DNA of 64,000 nucleotides. It comes from Variovorax paradoxus. Lineage in GTDB: Bacteria > Pseudomonadota > Gammaproteobacteria > Burkholderiales > Burkholderiaceae_C. A model generated the notes under the pieces. That model was not told where the DNA came from, did not search any database, and was given only the letters and a program-made list of their open reading frames with translations. This document shows, in pieces, positions 1-9,982 of this stretch. Every line of letters begins with the position of its first letter. Position 1 is the stretch's first letter. The stretch lies in the NCBI RefSeq assembly GCF_030815975.1, contig NZ_JAUSXL010000002.1, forward strand, positions 806,001-870,000. The letters run 5' to 3'. The translations under genes and the position numbers were made by a program.

Positions 1-1577
1 GAATCGGCCTTGCTCCCCAGTTCAGCGAGGGTCGCCACCGGGCTCAGCAACTGAACGCCCAGGTCGAAGGCCAGAGGCTGCTTCAGCCGCTCGTCCTTGC
101 TCCAGCTCCAACGGCTGCCGCCGCTTTCGATGCGGCGGTCGATTTCGGCCAGCACCGCCGCAATCACATGGATCAGCGCGCGCTGCGTGGCCTGCAGCCA
201 TTGCAGCTCGCCGCCGTAGTTCTTGCCTTGGTTGGGATGCCGGCTCGCACGCGCCCACTCCGGCGAGGCTTGCAGCCCGTGGTCCAGCAGCTGCCAGCGG
301 TAGGTGAAATAGTGGCCCATGTGCTGGCGGTGCATCTCCTCCACGGGGCCGGGCGCGATGCCCGCGGCCTTGTAGTAGGCGTTGAAGGCTTCGAGGGTGT
401 CGGGGTGGGGCACCAACGCCTTTGCCACCGGCTCCCGCAACTTTTCCAGCGGCGTGAAAGGCACGCCAGCAATCAAGGCCGCGCAGTACATCTCGAAGCC
501 CGGAATACGCGCCAGCTGCCGGTCGTCCTCGGCCCAGTCGTTCTTGCCCAGGCACATCGGCATGTAGCCGCCGCCCACGTCGGAGTGCGAACCGGGATAC
601 ACGTACTCCCGCACATTGGACGGGTACCTGCCGTCGATGCGCACCGAGTCGAGCGGAAAACACGCACGCACCTCGTGGCCCGCCACCAGGTGCAGGCACT
701 GCTCCACGGCCGGGTGCACCTGCATGTTGTTCCAGGCCCAGCTCTGGCGGCCCTCGAACACGCTGTACAGCCCGGCCGCACCCACCGAGGCCACGGTGTC
801 GAAGATGCCCAGGAACTGCACGCGCAACGGGATGCCGGCCAAGAGATAGCCGCCATCCTTCAGTTCGCAGATTTCGCAAAGCCAGTTGACGAAGGCCCGT
901 GCCTCGGCCGCGCCGCGAGAAAACCCGAAGACGCTGAGGTTGATCTGCGTGATCTCGGGCTTGCGGTTGACCAGCTGGGCCTTGAGCTTGGCCTGCCAGG
1001 TGTGCTTGAGCACCTTGCGCCGTTCCGAGCCAAAGGAGGTGACGCCGCTCAGGTCGCGGGCCAGCGAGGCGGCCGTTTTGTTGTCGAAGATGTTGGACTT
1101 GTAGGCATACCAACTGACGGCATTGAACACGCGTGTCAGGCCCCAGATGATCCGTGGCTCGCCATACCAAGCACTGGTGGAGCCCAGCGTCTGCGAGATC
1201 TGGCCACCGAAACCCTTGCCGTCGTCGCCGATTTCTTTGAAGGGCGTGCCCACGCCGGGTATGTAGTAAGCGTAGTAGCCCGTGGTGCCACGCTCGACCT
1301 TGTCGGGGAATGCGTGATACAGCCGCACCACGTTGCTGTGCTTTTGCTCGCGCGGAGGACGCGGAGGCTCCTTGTAGTCGGCGTCCTCGTTGTTGCCCGT
1401 CCCGTCGAAGAACATGCCCACGAAGATGACGCCAGTGCAGCTTGGCTTCGAACTCACGGGGTTGGCGGCGCACACTGCCTTGTCGCGCTGCATCAGTTCG
1501 CGCGGCGTCAACGGACGCTCGCGACTTCGGGTCAAGCCAAGTGCGGGGTTCAATGCCGCATCGATGCTGTCCGTCAT
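1..1577 (-). CDS. DUF2235 (Tle-type) phospholipase-like T6SS effector, C-terminus beyond window
   Basis: Seen: 525 residues are in the window and the frame is still open at base 1. The alpha/beta-hydrolase pattern of DUF2235 is clear: FFDGTGNN near residues 57-64, the nucleophile elbow GFSRG at 218-222 (Ser220), an LGIFDT strand with Asp260, and GSHSDVGGGY at 331-340 (His333), giving a plausible Ser-Asp-His triad. Known: this family includes type VI lipase effectors (Tle1 and relatives) that attack phospholipids of neighbouring cells. The start ATG overlaps the stop of the upstream lipoprotein gene by 4 bases (ATGA), so the two are co-transcribed. Inference: the upstream DUF3304 lipoprotein is its immunity or accessory partner. 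No signal peptide is present, as expected for a T6SS cargo. Confidence 0.85.
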   Translation of the reverse strand, partial: MTDSIDAALNPALGLTRSRERPLTPRELMQRDKAVCAANPVSSKPSCTGVIFVGMFFDGTGNNEDADYKEPPRPPREQKHSNVVRLYHAFPDKVERGTTGYYAYYIPGVGTPFKEIGDDGKGFGGQISQTLGSTSAWYGEPRIIWGLTRVFNAVSWYAYKSNIFDNKTAASLARDLSGVTSFGSERRKVLKHTWQAKLKAQLVNRKPEITQINLSVFGFSRGAAEARAFVNWLCEICELKDGGYLLAGIPLRVQFLGIFDTVASVGAAGLYSVFEGRQSWAWNNMQVHPAVEQCLHLVAGHEVRACFPLDSVRIDGRYPSNVREYVYPGSHSDVGGGYMPMCLGKNDWAEDDRQLARIPGFEMYCAALIAGVPFTPLEKLREPVAKALVPHPDTLEAFNAYYKAAGIAPGPVEEMHRQHMGHYFTYRWQLLDHGLQASPEWARASRHPNQGKNYGGELQWLQATQRALIHVIAAVLAEIDRRIESGGSRWSWSKDERLKQPLAFDLGVQLLSPVATLAELGSKAD

Positions 1578-2290
1578 TCAGGCAGTCTCCCTTCCTTCTC
1601 ATATTCCAGCAGCTGCTTGCTGGTTTCCCAGGGAAGTTTGTCTTCCTCGCTCATGGGGTAGCGGGGATGCTCGATGCCATAGTTGGAGACCACGACCTTG
1701 ACCTTGTGGTTCGGATAGAAATGCGCCTGGATATCTCCAGTGCGCTTGGAGTACTCAGGGATTTCAACCACGGCTTCTTGAGGAGGCGGCGGCCTGGGAC
1801 CACCTTGCGTGGTGTCGTAGCTCCATCGCACTTTGACTTTCATGCCTGCGTGCCAACGCACCGGAATTCTTGCGCAGCATGAAGATTTCCCTCCTCCTGC
1901 CTCGGGCGTTATGTTCGGCCCCCCTGCACCATCGACCGTAAAGCTCTCGATGCCCCAATCGCTCATGTGGTTGTAGCCCATGACCGACGCCGGGACCATC
2001 TCATCGCTGCAACCGACCAGCAGCGCGCATGCGCCTGCGGCCAGCCAACCCAGCTTCTGCCTCCTGGCAAGGCAGACGGTCGATTTACCGACCCCTATGA
2101 ATTTTCTGAGCAAGGTGTTCCCCATCACGACGGTGGCGGGCTTGCCCAGCAGGGCCTTCGCGTCGATGGCGTTGCTGCCCAGCACGTCTAGGTCGAAAGC
2201 GTAGGCCTGGCTGAGCGCCTCGCGCCCGACCAGCCGATGGAATTGCAGTGCCTCACCCAGCGGCCTCTGGATGGTGACGCGGCGCTTCAT
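1574..2290 (-). CDS. VgrG N-terminal remnant fused in frame to a DUF3304-like lipoprotein
   Basis: Seen: one 238-codon frame. Residues 1-56 read like the first residues of a VgrG/TssI spike protein (RRVTIQRPLGEALQFHRL, then a DLDVLGSNAID-KALLGK stretch). Residues about 57-238 are a different protein: a basic stretch, a hydrophobic segment with lipobox LVGC, then a DUF3304-like domain (GYNHMSDWGIESF, a Cys-Cys pair, KVRWSYD). The real lipoprotein probably begins inside the frame, at ATG 2125 (residue 56) or TTG 2113, because a lipoprotein signal must be N-terminal. Inference: recombination or deletion removed the body of vgrG and left its start joined to the cargo's partner gene. It is translationally coupled to the DUF2235 effector gene downstream. 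Start uncertain. Confidence 0.65.
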   Translation of the reverse strand: MKRRVTIQRPLGEALQFHRLVGREALSQAYAFDLDVLGSNAIDAKALLGKPATVVMGNTLLRKFIGVGKSTVCLARRQKLGWLAAGACALLVGCSDEMVPASVMGYNHMSDWGIESFTVDGAGGPNITPEAGGGKSSCCARIPVRWHAGMKVKVRWSYDTTQGGPRPPPPQEAVVEIPEYSKRTGDIQAHFYPNHKVKVVVSNYGIEHPRYPMSEEDKLPWETSKQLLEYEKEGRLPE

Positions 2291-2524
2291 GGCTGCCGCA
2301 AGCGTGCAGGCACGCCGAGTAGATCGAACATGGGACTCCCTGAATGTGTCTGCCGCTCCGGGTACGGGCTGGCTTTTGTGCAGGGATTATGTAAGTCGAT
2401 GTTCCTGCGGCGGAAGCACCCGAAAGTAGCAATTGCGAGCCGGACCCCCTCCATTCAAGTGAACAAATGCACGTCCAGCGGTGGCGCCCGACGCCCGCTT
2501 CTTCCGCATCCACCCCACCCCTGG
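2291..2524. other. Intergenic stretch between T6SS remnant and groES
   Basis: No convincing gene is visible here on either strand. The stretch separates the leftward type VI fragment from the rightward groES promoter and presumably holds the promoter of the vgrG remnant, but no clear -35/-10 pair was recognised. Confidence 0.4.
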
Positions 2525-2580
2525 CCTTGAAACTCCGCCGATTGCCCTTATGATTAGCACTCGCTGCTGACGAGTGCTAA
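2525..2580 (+). promoter_or_regulatory. groESL promoter with CIRCE (HrcA) operator
   Basis: A -35 TTGAAA (2527-2532) and -10 TATGAT (2549-2554) lie 16 bases apart; the same bases also fit a heat-shock sigma-32 pattern (CCTTGAAA then CCCTTAT). The -10 runs directly into a perfect CIRCE element, TTAGCACTC at 2554-2562 and GAGTGCTAA at 2572-2580 with a 9-base spacer. Known: CIRCE is the HrcA repressor site and keeps groESL off until heat shock. Both control modes appear to be combined here. Confidence 0.95.
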
Positions 2581-2662
2581 CAAGCCTCGCTTCCAGTCGA
2601 TGGGCCGCCGGTTTTTCCCGCCGGCGCCCGACCACAACCCCGTTTCTTATCCAGGAGATGCA

Positions 2663-2953
2663 ATGAAACTTCGTCCTTTGGCCGATCGCGTGATCGTCAA
2701 GCGTATCGACAGCGAAACCAAGACCGCCTCCGGCATCGTCATCCCCGACGCAGCCGCCGAAAAGCCCGATCAGGGTGAAGTCCTGGCCGTGGGCCCGGGC
2801 AAGCGCACCGACAAGGGCGAACTGACCGCACTGACCGTCCGGGTCGGCGACCGCGTCCTGTTCGGCAAGTACAGCGGCCAGACCGTCAAGGTCGATGGCG
2901 ACGAACTGCTCGTGATGAAGGAAGACGACCTGTTCGCAGTCGTCGAGAAGTAA
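2663..2953 (+). CDS. groES: Co-chaperonin GroES (10 kDa chaperonin)
   Basis: 96 residues, the normal length. The start ATG 2663 is preceded by AGGAG at 2653-2657. The protein begins [14 protein letters not shown], has the mobile-loop region around [13 protein letters not shown] (residues 16-29) and the [18 protein letters not shown] strand order near the end, all typical of GroES. It caps the GroEL ring and closes the folding chamber in the cytoplasm. It is the first gene of the CIRCE-controlled groESL operon, 54 bases upstream of groEL. An upstream in-frame ATG at 2600 is ignored because it lies in the untranslated leader. Confidence 0.98.
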   Translation: MKLRPLADRVIVKRIDSETKTASGIVIPDAAAEKPDQGEVLAVGPGKRTDKGELTALTVRVGDRVLFGKYSGQTVKVDGDELLVMKEDDLFAVVEK

Positions 2954-3001
2954 GTCTTCTCTCCCTTCCATCCCATCCAAATTCAATCCATTCGGAGTTA
3001 A

Positions 3002-4660
<1,659 letters not shown>

Positions 4661-4688
4661 TGCCCGGCTGAGCACTGCTCACCAAAGT

Positions 4689-4716
4689 AAAAAGGGCCGC
4701 GCAAGCGGCCCTTTTT
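4689..4716 (+). terminator. Rho-independent terminator after groEL, usable in both directions
   Basis: GGGCCGC (4694-4700), loop GCAA and GCGGCCC (4705-4711) form a 7-bp GC stem, flanked by five A on the left and five T (4712-4716) on the right. The symmetry lets it end groESL on the plus strand and the polyol operon, whose last gene xylB stops at 4732, on the minus strand. Confidence 0.92.
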
Positions 4717-4731
4717 CATTGCGCGCCACCT

Positions 4732-6204
4732 TTATCGAAACTGGTCGCGCAGTGCCATGTACAGCACCTGGAACCGCGCATGGCGCGTCTTGTGCCCATC
4801 GGCACCTTCGAGCGAAGGCACCAACTGCTGCTTGACCGGCGGCAGCGTGCACACCTCGGCCACAGTGCCGCCGTCCGCCAGCCACGCGAGGCGCGCCGCA
4901 CCCAGCGCGCCGCCGGTCTCGCTGCCCGCATAGAGCGTGAGCGGCACCTGGAAGATATCGGCCAGCAACTGGCCCCACCAGACACTGCGCGCGCCGCCCC
5001 CCACCAGTGCCACTTCGCGCAGCGGCATGCCGGCGGGCAGGCGCAGGGTGTCGAAGCCGTCGCGCAGACCAAAGCTCACGCCCTCGACCACGGCATAGGC
5101 AATCTCCGCCGGGCCGTGCGCATGCGTCAGCCCGAACAGCACGCCCTGCGCGTTCGGGTTGTTGTGCGGCGAGCGCTCGCCCGAGAGATACGGCAGGAAC
5201 AGCGGGCAGCGTGCCCGCTGTTCAGGCGCGACCGACGCCGCGGCTTCGAGCAACGCGGCCTCGTCGGCAAACCTGAAGGTCTTGGCGGCCCAGCTCACGG
5301 CGCTCGCGGCCGAGAGCATCACCGACATCTGGTGCCAGCGCTTCGGCAGCGCATGGCAGAACGCATGCATCGCCTGCGCCGGGTTCGGCAAAAAGCGGTC
5401 GGTCGAGACGAACACCACGCCCGAGGTGCCGAGCGACACGAAGCCCTGCCCCGGTTCCACCAGCCCCATGCCGACGGCGCTCGCAGCGTTGTCGCCCGCG
5501 CCACCCGCGATGAGCACCGTGCCGCCATTGCCCACGCCCCAGCGCGCGGCAAGCTCGGGCTTGAGCTGCGCCGACACTTCGCTGCCCTCGACCAGCCGCG
5601 GCATGTGCTCGCGCGTGAGCCCGGTGGCCGCGAGCAGTTCGTCGGACCAGTCGCGCGCGCCGACGTCGAGCCACAGCGTGCCGGCCGCATCGGACATTTC
5701 GCTGACGGCCTCGCCGCTGAGCATGAAGCGCAGCCAGTCCTTGGGCAACAGCACACGCGCGACGCGATTGAAGATTCGAGGTTCGTGCTCGCGCATCCAC
5801 AGCAGCTTGGGCGCGGTGAAGCCGGGCATCGCGAGGTTGCCCGCGATCTCGCCCAGGCGCGGCACGGCGCGCGCGAGGGCCTCGCACTGCGGGCCGCTGC
5901 GGCCGTCGTTCCAGAGGATGGCGGGGCGCAGCACCTCGCCCGCGGCGTCGAGCAGCGTGGCGCCATGCATCTGGCCCGACAGGCCGATGGTGCGCACGGC
6001 CGCAAGTTCCTCGGGATGCGATTTGCCGAGCGCGCGCATCACCTCCTCGAGCGCATGCCACCACTGCTGCGGCGCCTGCTCCGACCAGAGCGGCTGCGGC
6101 CTGTCGACCGTGAGCGGCGCGCGTGCCAGGCCGACGATGCGGTGATCGTCGGCCAGCAGCAGCGCCTTGAGCTCGGACGTGCCGAGGTCGAGTCCCAGAT
6201 ACAA
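4732..6204 (-). CDS. xylB: Xylulokinase (FGGY carbohydrate kinase)
   Basis: 490 residues with a TTG start at 6204, chosen because GGGAG at 6212-6216 sits 7 bases upstream and the protein then begins YLGLDLGTSELK, the phosphate-1 motif of FGGY kinases. Other family marks are GLSGQMHGATLLD, ILWNDGRS, IAGGAGDNAASAVG and the C-terminal VGGGARS. It phosphorylates D-xylulose to xylulose-5-phosphate, feeding the pentose-phosphate pathway. It is the last gene of the polyol operon, downstream of the AraC regulator; with the arabinitol-type dehydrogenase at 9979-11427 this fits D-arabinitol or xylitol use. The frame stays open far upstream but that part overlaps the AraC gene and is not coding. Confidence 0.92.
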   Translation of the reverse strand: MYLGLDLGTSELKALLLADDHRIVGLARAPLTVDRPQPLWSEQAPQQWWHALEEVMRALGKSHPEELAAVRTIGLSGQMHGATLLDAAGEVLRPAILWNDGRSGPQCEALARAVPRLGEIAGNLAMPGFTAPKLLWMREHEPRIFNRVARVLLPKDWLRFMLSGEAVSEMSDAAGTLWLDVGARDWSDELLAATGLTREHMPRLVEGSEVSAQLKPELAARWGVGNGGTVLIAGGAGDNAASAVGMGLVEPGQGFVSLGTSGVVFVSTDRFLPNPAQAMHAFCHALPKRWHQMSVMLSAASAVSWAAKTFRFADEAALLEAAASVAPEQRARCPLFLPYLSGERSPHNNPNAQGVLFGLTHAHGPAEIAYAVVEGVSFGLRDGFDTLRLPAGMPLREVALVGGGARSVWWGQLLADIFQVPLTLYAGSETGGALGAARLAWLADGGTVAEVCTLPPVKQQLVPSLEGADGHKTRHARFQVLYMALRDQFR

Positions 6205-6248
6205 GATGGTGCTCCCTGATTGCGGCTTGAAGAATGCCGGGCCCGGCG

Positions 6249-7187
6249 TCAGCCGAAGCGCGTGTCGGCCTGGCGCCGGAATTCGCTCGGCGTCATGCCC
6301 TTGATCTCGAGAAAGCGCCGGTTGAAGTTGGCCACGTTGTTGAAACCGACCTGGTAGCAGATGTCGGTCACATAGTGGTCGGTCTGCATCAGCAGGTGGC
6401 ACGCGCTGTTGATGCGCACGCGGTTGACGAAGTCGGTAAAGCTGTTGCCGGTGGAGCGCCGGAAAAAGCGGCTGAAGCGGCTTTCGCTCATGCCGAGTTC
6501 GGCCGCCACATCGGACATGGAAATCGGCTCCGCCATGTTGCTGGTGATGCGGTTGACGATGTCGTTGATCTGGTCGACCTGCGCATCGCCTTCGACGCCG
6601 TGCGCGCCCTGCATCTGCACGCTCGAGAGCAGCCGGTAGTCGGTGCATTGCGCGAGGTCGGCCATGAACTCGAAGAACAGCCCGAGCCGGCGCACGCCGC
6701 GCGCGGCCTTGATGCTGTCCCAGTGCGTCTGCGCCTGCTGCGACATGCCGAAGAACTCGATGCCGTGCCGCGCGCGTTCGAACAGCTGCATGACGTCGCG
6801 CAGCTCCGGAATCTCGGCCGCGGCGCGTTCGATGGGCTCGTGGCGGAACTGGATCACCCGGTCGCGCCCCGCGGCTCCGCCTTCGGGCACGTCGAGCGAG
6901 ATCCAGTTGTGCGGCAGCCGCGGCCCGCAGAGCACGAGGTGCCCGGGCTGGAACGGCCCGATCCAGTCGCCGATGAAGGCCTTGCCCGAGGTCTCGGTGA
7001 TCAGATGCAGCTCGTAGTCTTCATGGAAATGCCATCGCACCAGCGGGCTCGGAAAGCCGTGCGCCAGGCAGCGCACCAAGCCGGTTTCGGGGGCCTCGTA
7101 GCCCAGCGACGGGGAGCGCGCAATGTCGCGCTCCAGCTCGGGTTGGCGCTGACGGGGAATCGAGCGTTTGCGTGTGGAGGTTGTCAT
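6249..7187 (-). CDS. AraC-family regulator of the polyol operon
   Basis: 312 residues. The N-terminal half is a cupin-like sensing domain (WHFHEDYELHLI at about 52-63). The C-terminal 100 residues carry two helix-turn-helix units, with SDVAAELGMSESRFSRFFRR and the AraC signature VTDICYQVGFNNVANFNRRF ending in GMTPSEFR. It sits inside the minus-strand polyol gene run, between the kinase at 7200 and xylB, so it most likely activates this operon in response to the polyol or its product. A 21-base-spaced direct repeat upstream of the binding-protein gene (15867-15896) is the best candidate target. MtlR of Pseudomonas is a similar arrangement. Confidence 0.9.
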   Translation of the reverse strand: MTTSTRKRSIPRQRQPELERDIARSPSLGYEAPETGLVRCLAHGFPSPLVRWHFHEDYELHLITETSGKAFIGDWIGPFQPGHLVLCGPRLPHNWISLDVPEGGAAGRDRVIQFRHEPIERAAAEIPELRDVMQLFERARHGIEFFGMSQQAQTHWDSIKAARGVRRLGLFFEFMADLAQCTDYRLLSSVQMQGAHGVEGDAQVDQINDIVNRITSNMAEPISMSDVAAELGMSESRFSRFFRRSTGNSFTDFVNRVRINSACHLLMQTDHYVTDICYQVGFNNVANFNRRFLEIKGMTPSEFRRQADTRFG

Positions 7188-7199
7188 GGCAGCACGGGA

Positions 7200-8168
7200 T
7201 CAGGGCCGGGAAGCGACGGCCTCATTGTCTTCCTGCGCCAGCGCGGCGTGAACCGCTTCGAGCGTGGGGGGATCGGCACCTTCGCGGGTGCAGTTGAGGG
7301 CGGCGGCCGTGGCGGCGAAACGCATCACTTCGCGCCAGGCGTCGTCGCCGAGTTCGCCGAGCTGGGCCGGGTGCTCGACGCCGTGCGCGAGCAGCGCCAC
7401 CGAAAGCCCGGCCGTGAAGGTGTCGCCCGCGCCGATGGTGTCGACCACCTTGACGCGCGGCGCCGCCACGGCAAGCGGCGCGTGCCCCGTGCGCCAGAGC
7501 GTGGCGCCCGCACCGCCGCGCGTGACGATCACGGCATGCACGCCGGCTTGCAGGCACTCCGCCGCCAGTGCATCGACCGGTTGGCCGGGGGCCAGCAGTT
7601 CGGCATCCTCGTCGCTGAGCTTGACCAGGTCGGCCATGGCCAGCCAGTCGGTCACGCACGCGCGGTAGGCGGCCATGTCGGGAATCAGGCTGGGCCGCAC
7701 GTTCGGGTCGAACACGATTACGCGGCGCCCGGCGTTGGCCGTGACCAGCTCGGCAATGCGCGTGGCCGCCGGCTCCTGCAGCAGCGAGATCGAGCCGAAA
7801 TGAAGAAAGCGGCAGTCCGCCGGCAACTGCGGCAGCGGCTCGGGCGCCCAGGTGGCGTCGGCGCTGCCGCGCGTGTAGAAGGCATAGCGGTTGGTCTGCG
7901 GCGTGCGCTCGACAAAGGCCAGGGTCGAGGGCGCATTGCTGCGCAAGATGAAGCTGGTGTCCACGCCGTTGCGCTCCAGAAAACGCATCAACCGCTCGCC
8001 GAACAGGTCGGTCGACAGCTGCGTGAGAAAACCGGTGGGCTGGCCCAGGCGCGCGCAGGCCACGGCGGTGTTGAGCGGCGAGCCGCCCTCGTGGCCCAGG
8101 AACGCGAGCGTGCCGGCCTCGCTGGCGGTGAAATCGATGAGGGCTTCGCCCGTGAGTGCAATGCGCAT
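7200..8168 (-). CDS. PfkB-family sugar kinase, probable fructokinase
   Basis: 322 residues, start ATG 8168. PfkB/ribokinase-fold marks: GEALIDF near the N-terminus, GGSPLNTAVACARLG (28-42) and the anion-hole signature DTIGAGDTFTAG at 243-254 with catalytic Asp249. In this operon the expected substrate is the ketose made by the two dehydrogenases, most simply fructose to fructose-6-phosphate. The substrate cannot be read from sequence alone. It follows the FSA-like aldolase gene by 20 bases, so the two are co-translated or nearly so. Confidence 0.85.
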   Translation of the reverse strand: MRIALTGEALIDFTASEAGTLAFLGHEGGSPLNTAVACARLGQPTGFLTQLSTDLFGERLMRFLERNGVDTSFILRSNAPSTLAFVERTPQTNRYAFYTRGSADATWAPEPLPQLPADCRFLHFGSISLLQEPAATRIAELVTANAGRRVIVFDPNVRPSLIPDMAAYRACVTDWLAMADLVKLSDEDAELLAPGQPVDALAAECLQAGVHAVIVTRGGAGATLWRTGHAPLAVAAPRVKVVDTIGAGDTFTAGLSVALLAHGVEHPAQLGELGDDAWREVMRFAATAAALNCTREGADPPTLEAVHAALAQEDNEAVASRP

Positions 8169-8188
8169 GGTTCTCGGATTTTCCTCTG

Positions 8189-8860
8189 TCAGGGCAAGGC
8201 GCGTACATCGGCCAGGAAGCCGCGTTCGGCGGCCAGCGTGGCGGGATGGTCGAGCAGTTCGGCAAAGAGTCGCGGCGGGATCGTGATGGCGCCCACGCCC
8301 AGCGCCAGCAGCGAAAGATAGGCCTCGCGCGAACGGACGCTGGCCACCAGCAGCCGCGTGCCGGACGAAGGGCGTTGCGCGACCAGCGCCTGCATCTGCG
8401 CGATCAGCGCGAGCCCGTCGATGCCGGCATCCTCGAGCCGGCCGAGGTACGGTGCCGCGTAGGCCGCGCCCAGTTGCGCGGCAAAGTGCGCCTGCTCGGG
8501 CGCATAGACGGCGGTCCACGTGACGGGCACGCCTTGTGCGATGAGCCGCGCGCCGGCATCGAGGCCCTGGCGCGTGGCGGGGATCTTCACGACCAGCTGG
8601 CCCCGGTCGAAGTGCGAGAGCAAGGCGTCCGCGTCTTCGAGCATGCCGTCGACTTCGCTCGAATACACCTGCGCCTGCACCTGCCGCGCGCCCAGTTCGA
8701 TGCAGCGTTTCAGCAAACCCGGCACCTCGCCGCGGCCGATGCCCGCACGCAGCAGCAGCGTGGGGTTGGTCGTCACGCCATGCACCACGGGGTGCGGCAG
8801 GCAGGTCTGCAGTTCGGCCAGGTCGGCGCTGTCGAGGTACAGATGGAAGTCGTTGTTCAT
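8189..8860 (-). CDS. Small transaldolase-like / fructose-6-phosphate aldolase-like enzyme
   Basis: 223 residues, the size of the FSA/TalC subfamily and much shorter than the 318-residue transaldolase at 21112-22068. It has the family's LYLDSADLAEL start, GVTTNPTLL at 28-36, the Schiff-base lysine in VVKIPAT (Lys92) and a TAVYAPEQA stretch equivalent to the GTAVYG region of E. coli FSA. FSA cleaves fructose-6-phosphate to dihydroxyacetone and glyceraldehyde-3-phosphate. In this operon it could act directly on the product of the adjacent kinase. Whether it is an aldolase or a transaldolase is not settled by sequence. Confidence 0.8.
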   Translation of the reverse strand: MNNDFHLYLDSADLAELQTCLPHPVVHGVTTNPTLLLRAGIGRGEVPGLLKRCIELGARQVQAQVYSSEVDGMLEDADALLSHFDRGQLVVKIPATRQGLDAGARLIAQGVPVTWTAVYAPEQAHFAAQLGAAYAAPYLGRLEDAGIDGLALIAQMQALVAQRPSSGTRLLVASVRSREAYLSLLALGVGAITIPPRLFAELLDHPATLAAERGFLADVRALP

Positions 8861-8900
8861 GGATTGCGCGCTGCAAAAGAAAATACATTTTCGGGACGCA

Positions 8901-8992
8901 TGCACAGGCCACCGGGTGCTCCCCTCCGCGAATGTCCCCCGGGCTCGCCTCCTCCTTGATTTCGCTGCGGGGAGCACCCGATGCCCTGTGCA
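8901..8992. repeat. Hairpin repeat A with conserved core
   Basis: Arms 8901-8924 and 8969-8992 pair at 22 of 24 positions, enclosing a 44-base core (8925-8968) that starts TCCGCGAATGTCCCCC and ends TTGATTTCGCTGC. The same core recurs inverted in repeat B at 9066-9111, inside arms of unrelated sequence. It lies between the SDR gene and the FSA-like gene of one operon, so it is transcribed and could form a long mRNA hairpin. Confidence 0.85.
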
Positions 8993-9041
8993 CCTGGGCA
9001 CGCTGCTATTGATCTTGCGATCAACGACTGCTCTGTCCAAC

Positions 9042-9135
9042 GATCACGCTGATGGGGTGCCTTGCGCAGCGAAATCAAGGAGGAGGCCGCAGGCCGGGGG
9101 ACATTCGCGGAGCAAGGTACCCCGTCGGCGGGATC
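9042..9135. repeat. Hairpin repeat B, same core in opposite orientation
   Basis: Arms 9042-9065 and 9112-9135 pair over 24 positions with 20 Watson-Crick matches and three G-U type changes. The 46-base core (9066-9111) is the reverse complement of core A apart from a few bases in the middle. Together, repeats A and B fill most of the 333-base gap between the SDR and FSA-like genes; I see no gene in that gap. Confidence 0.85.
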
Positions 9136-9193
9136 GCGCCCCGAACAAGGCACCAAACGCACAACGCGGCGAACAAAAAAACAAGGTTTCATC

Positions 9194-9982
9194 TCAACTC
9201 ATGACATTGCCGCCATCGACATTCAAGGTCTGCGCCGTGATGTAGCGCGCCTCGTCGCTGGCAAGAAACACGGCCGCCCCCGCGACGTCGGCCGGCACGC
9301 CCATGCGGCCGAGCGGCACTTCCAGGCCCACGCGGCGTTTCTTCTCGCCGGGCGGCAACCCTTCGGCCTTGGCGAACAGGCTGTCGACATGGTCCCACAT
9401 CGGCGTGTCGACCACACCGGGTGCAATGCCGTTGACGCGGATACCGTGCGGCGCCATGGCCAACGCGGCGCTCTGGGTGTAGCTGATGACGGCCGCCTTG
9501 GTCGCGCAGTAGTGCGACACCAGCGCCTCGCCGCGCCGCCCCGCCTGCGAAGCCATGTTGATGACCGACGCACCCTGGGTGCCGTCCTCGACCATGTGGC
9601 GCAGCACGGCCTGCATCACGAAGAACATGCCCTTCACATTGACCGCGAACAGCCTGTCGAACGAAGCTTCGTCGCTGTCGAGCAGCGGCGCCAGGTCGAA
9701 CACCGCGGCGTTGTTGAACAGCGTGTGGATCGGACCGAAGGCGACCTGCGCCTCGGCCAGCATGTGCGCGATGGCCTGGGTGTCGGTCACATCGGCCGCG
9801 ATGTAGGCGAGCTTGTCGGGGTGCTGCTGCAGCAGCGCCCGCACGGCCTCGGGCGCCGCCGCCGCGCGGTCGACTACGCTGCAGCGCGCGCCCTCCGCAA
9901 TGCAGGCCTCGGCCACGGCCAGGCCGATGCCGCCACCGGCGCCGGTCAGCAGTACGTGGCGGTTCTTCAAACGTTCGCTCAT
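9194..9982 (-). CDS. Short-chain dehydrogenase, sorbitol dehydrogenase-like
   Basis: 262 residues. Classical SDR: TGAGGGIG at 13-20, NNAA near 90-93, Ser145, and the YxxxK pair Tyr158/Lys162. It ends with GGNVMS, as in many polyol SDRs such as SmoS. It oxidises a sugar alcohol with NAD(P)+ to the ketose. The ATGA overlap with the end of the arabinitol-type dehydrogenase upstream shows translational coupling, and two dehydrogenases of different families in one operon suggest that several polyols are used. Confidence 0.87.
   Translation of the reverse strand: MSERLKNRHVLLTGAGGGIGLAVAEACIAEGARCSVVDRAAAAPEAVRALLQQHPDKLAYIAADVTDTQAIAHMLAEAQVAFGPIHTLFNNAAVFDLAPLLDSDEASFDRLFAVNVKGMFFVMQAVLRHMVEDGTQGASVINMASQAGRRGEALVSHYCATKAAVISYTQSAALAMAPHGIRVNGIAPGVVDTPMWDHVDSLFAKAEGLPPGEKKRRVGLEVPLGRMGVPADVAGAAVFLASDEARYITAQTLNVDGGNVMS

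Noticed and set aside
6205..6648. N-terminal extension of xylulokinase by about 148 codons
   Set aside because: The extension overlaps the AraC gene in another frame and has no kinase features. TTG 6204 with a good ribosome site explains the start.
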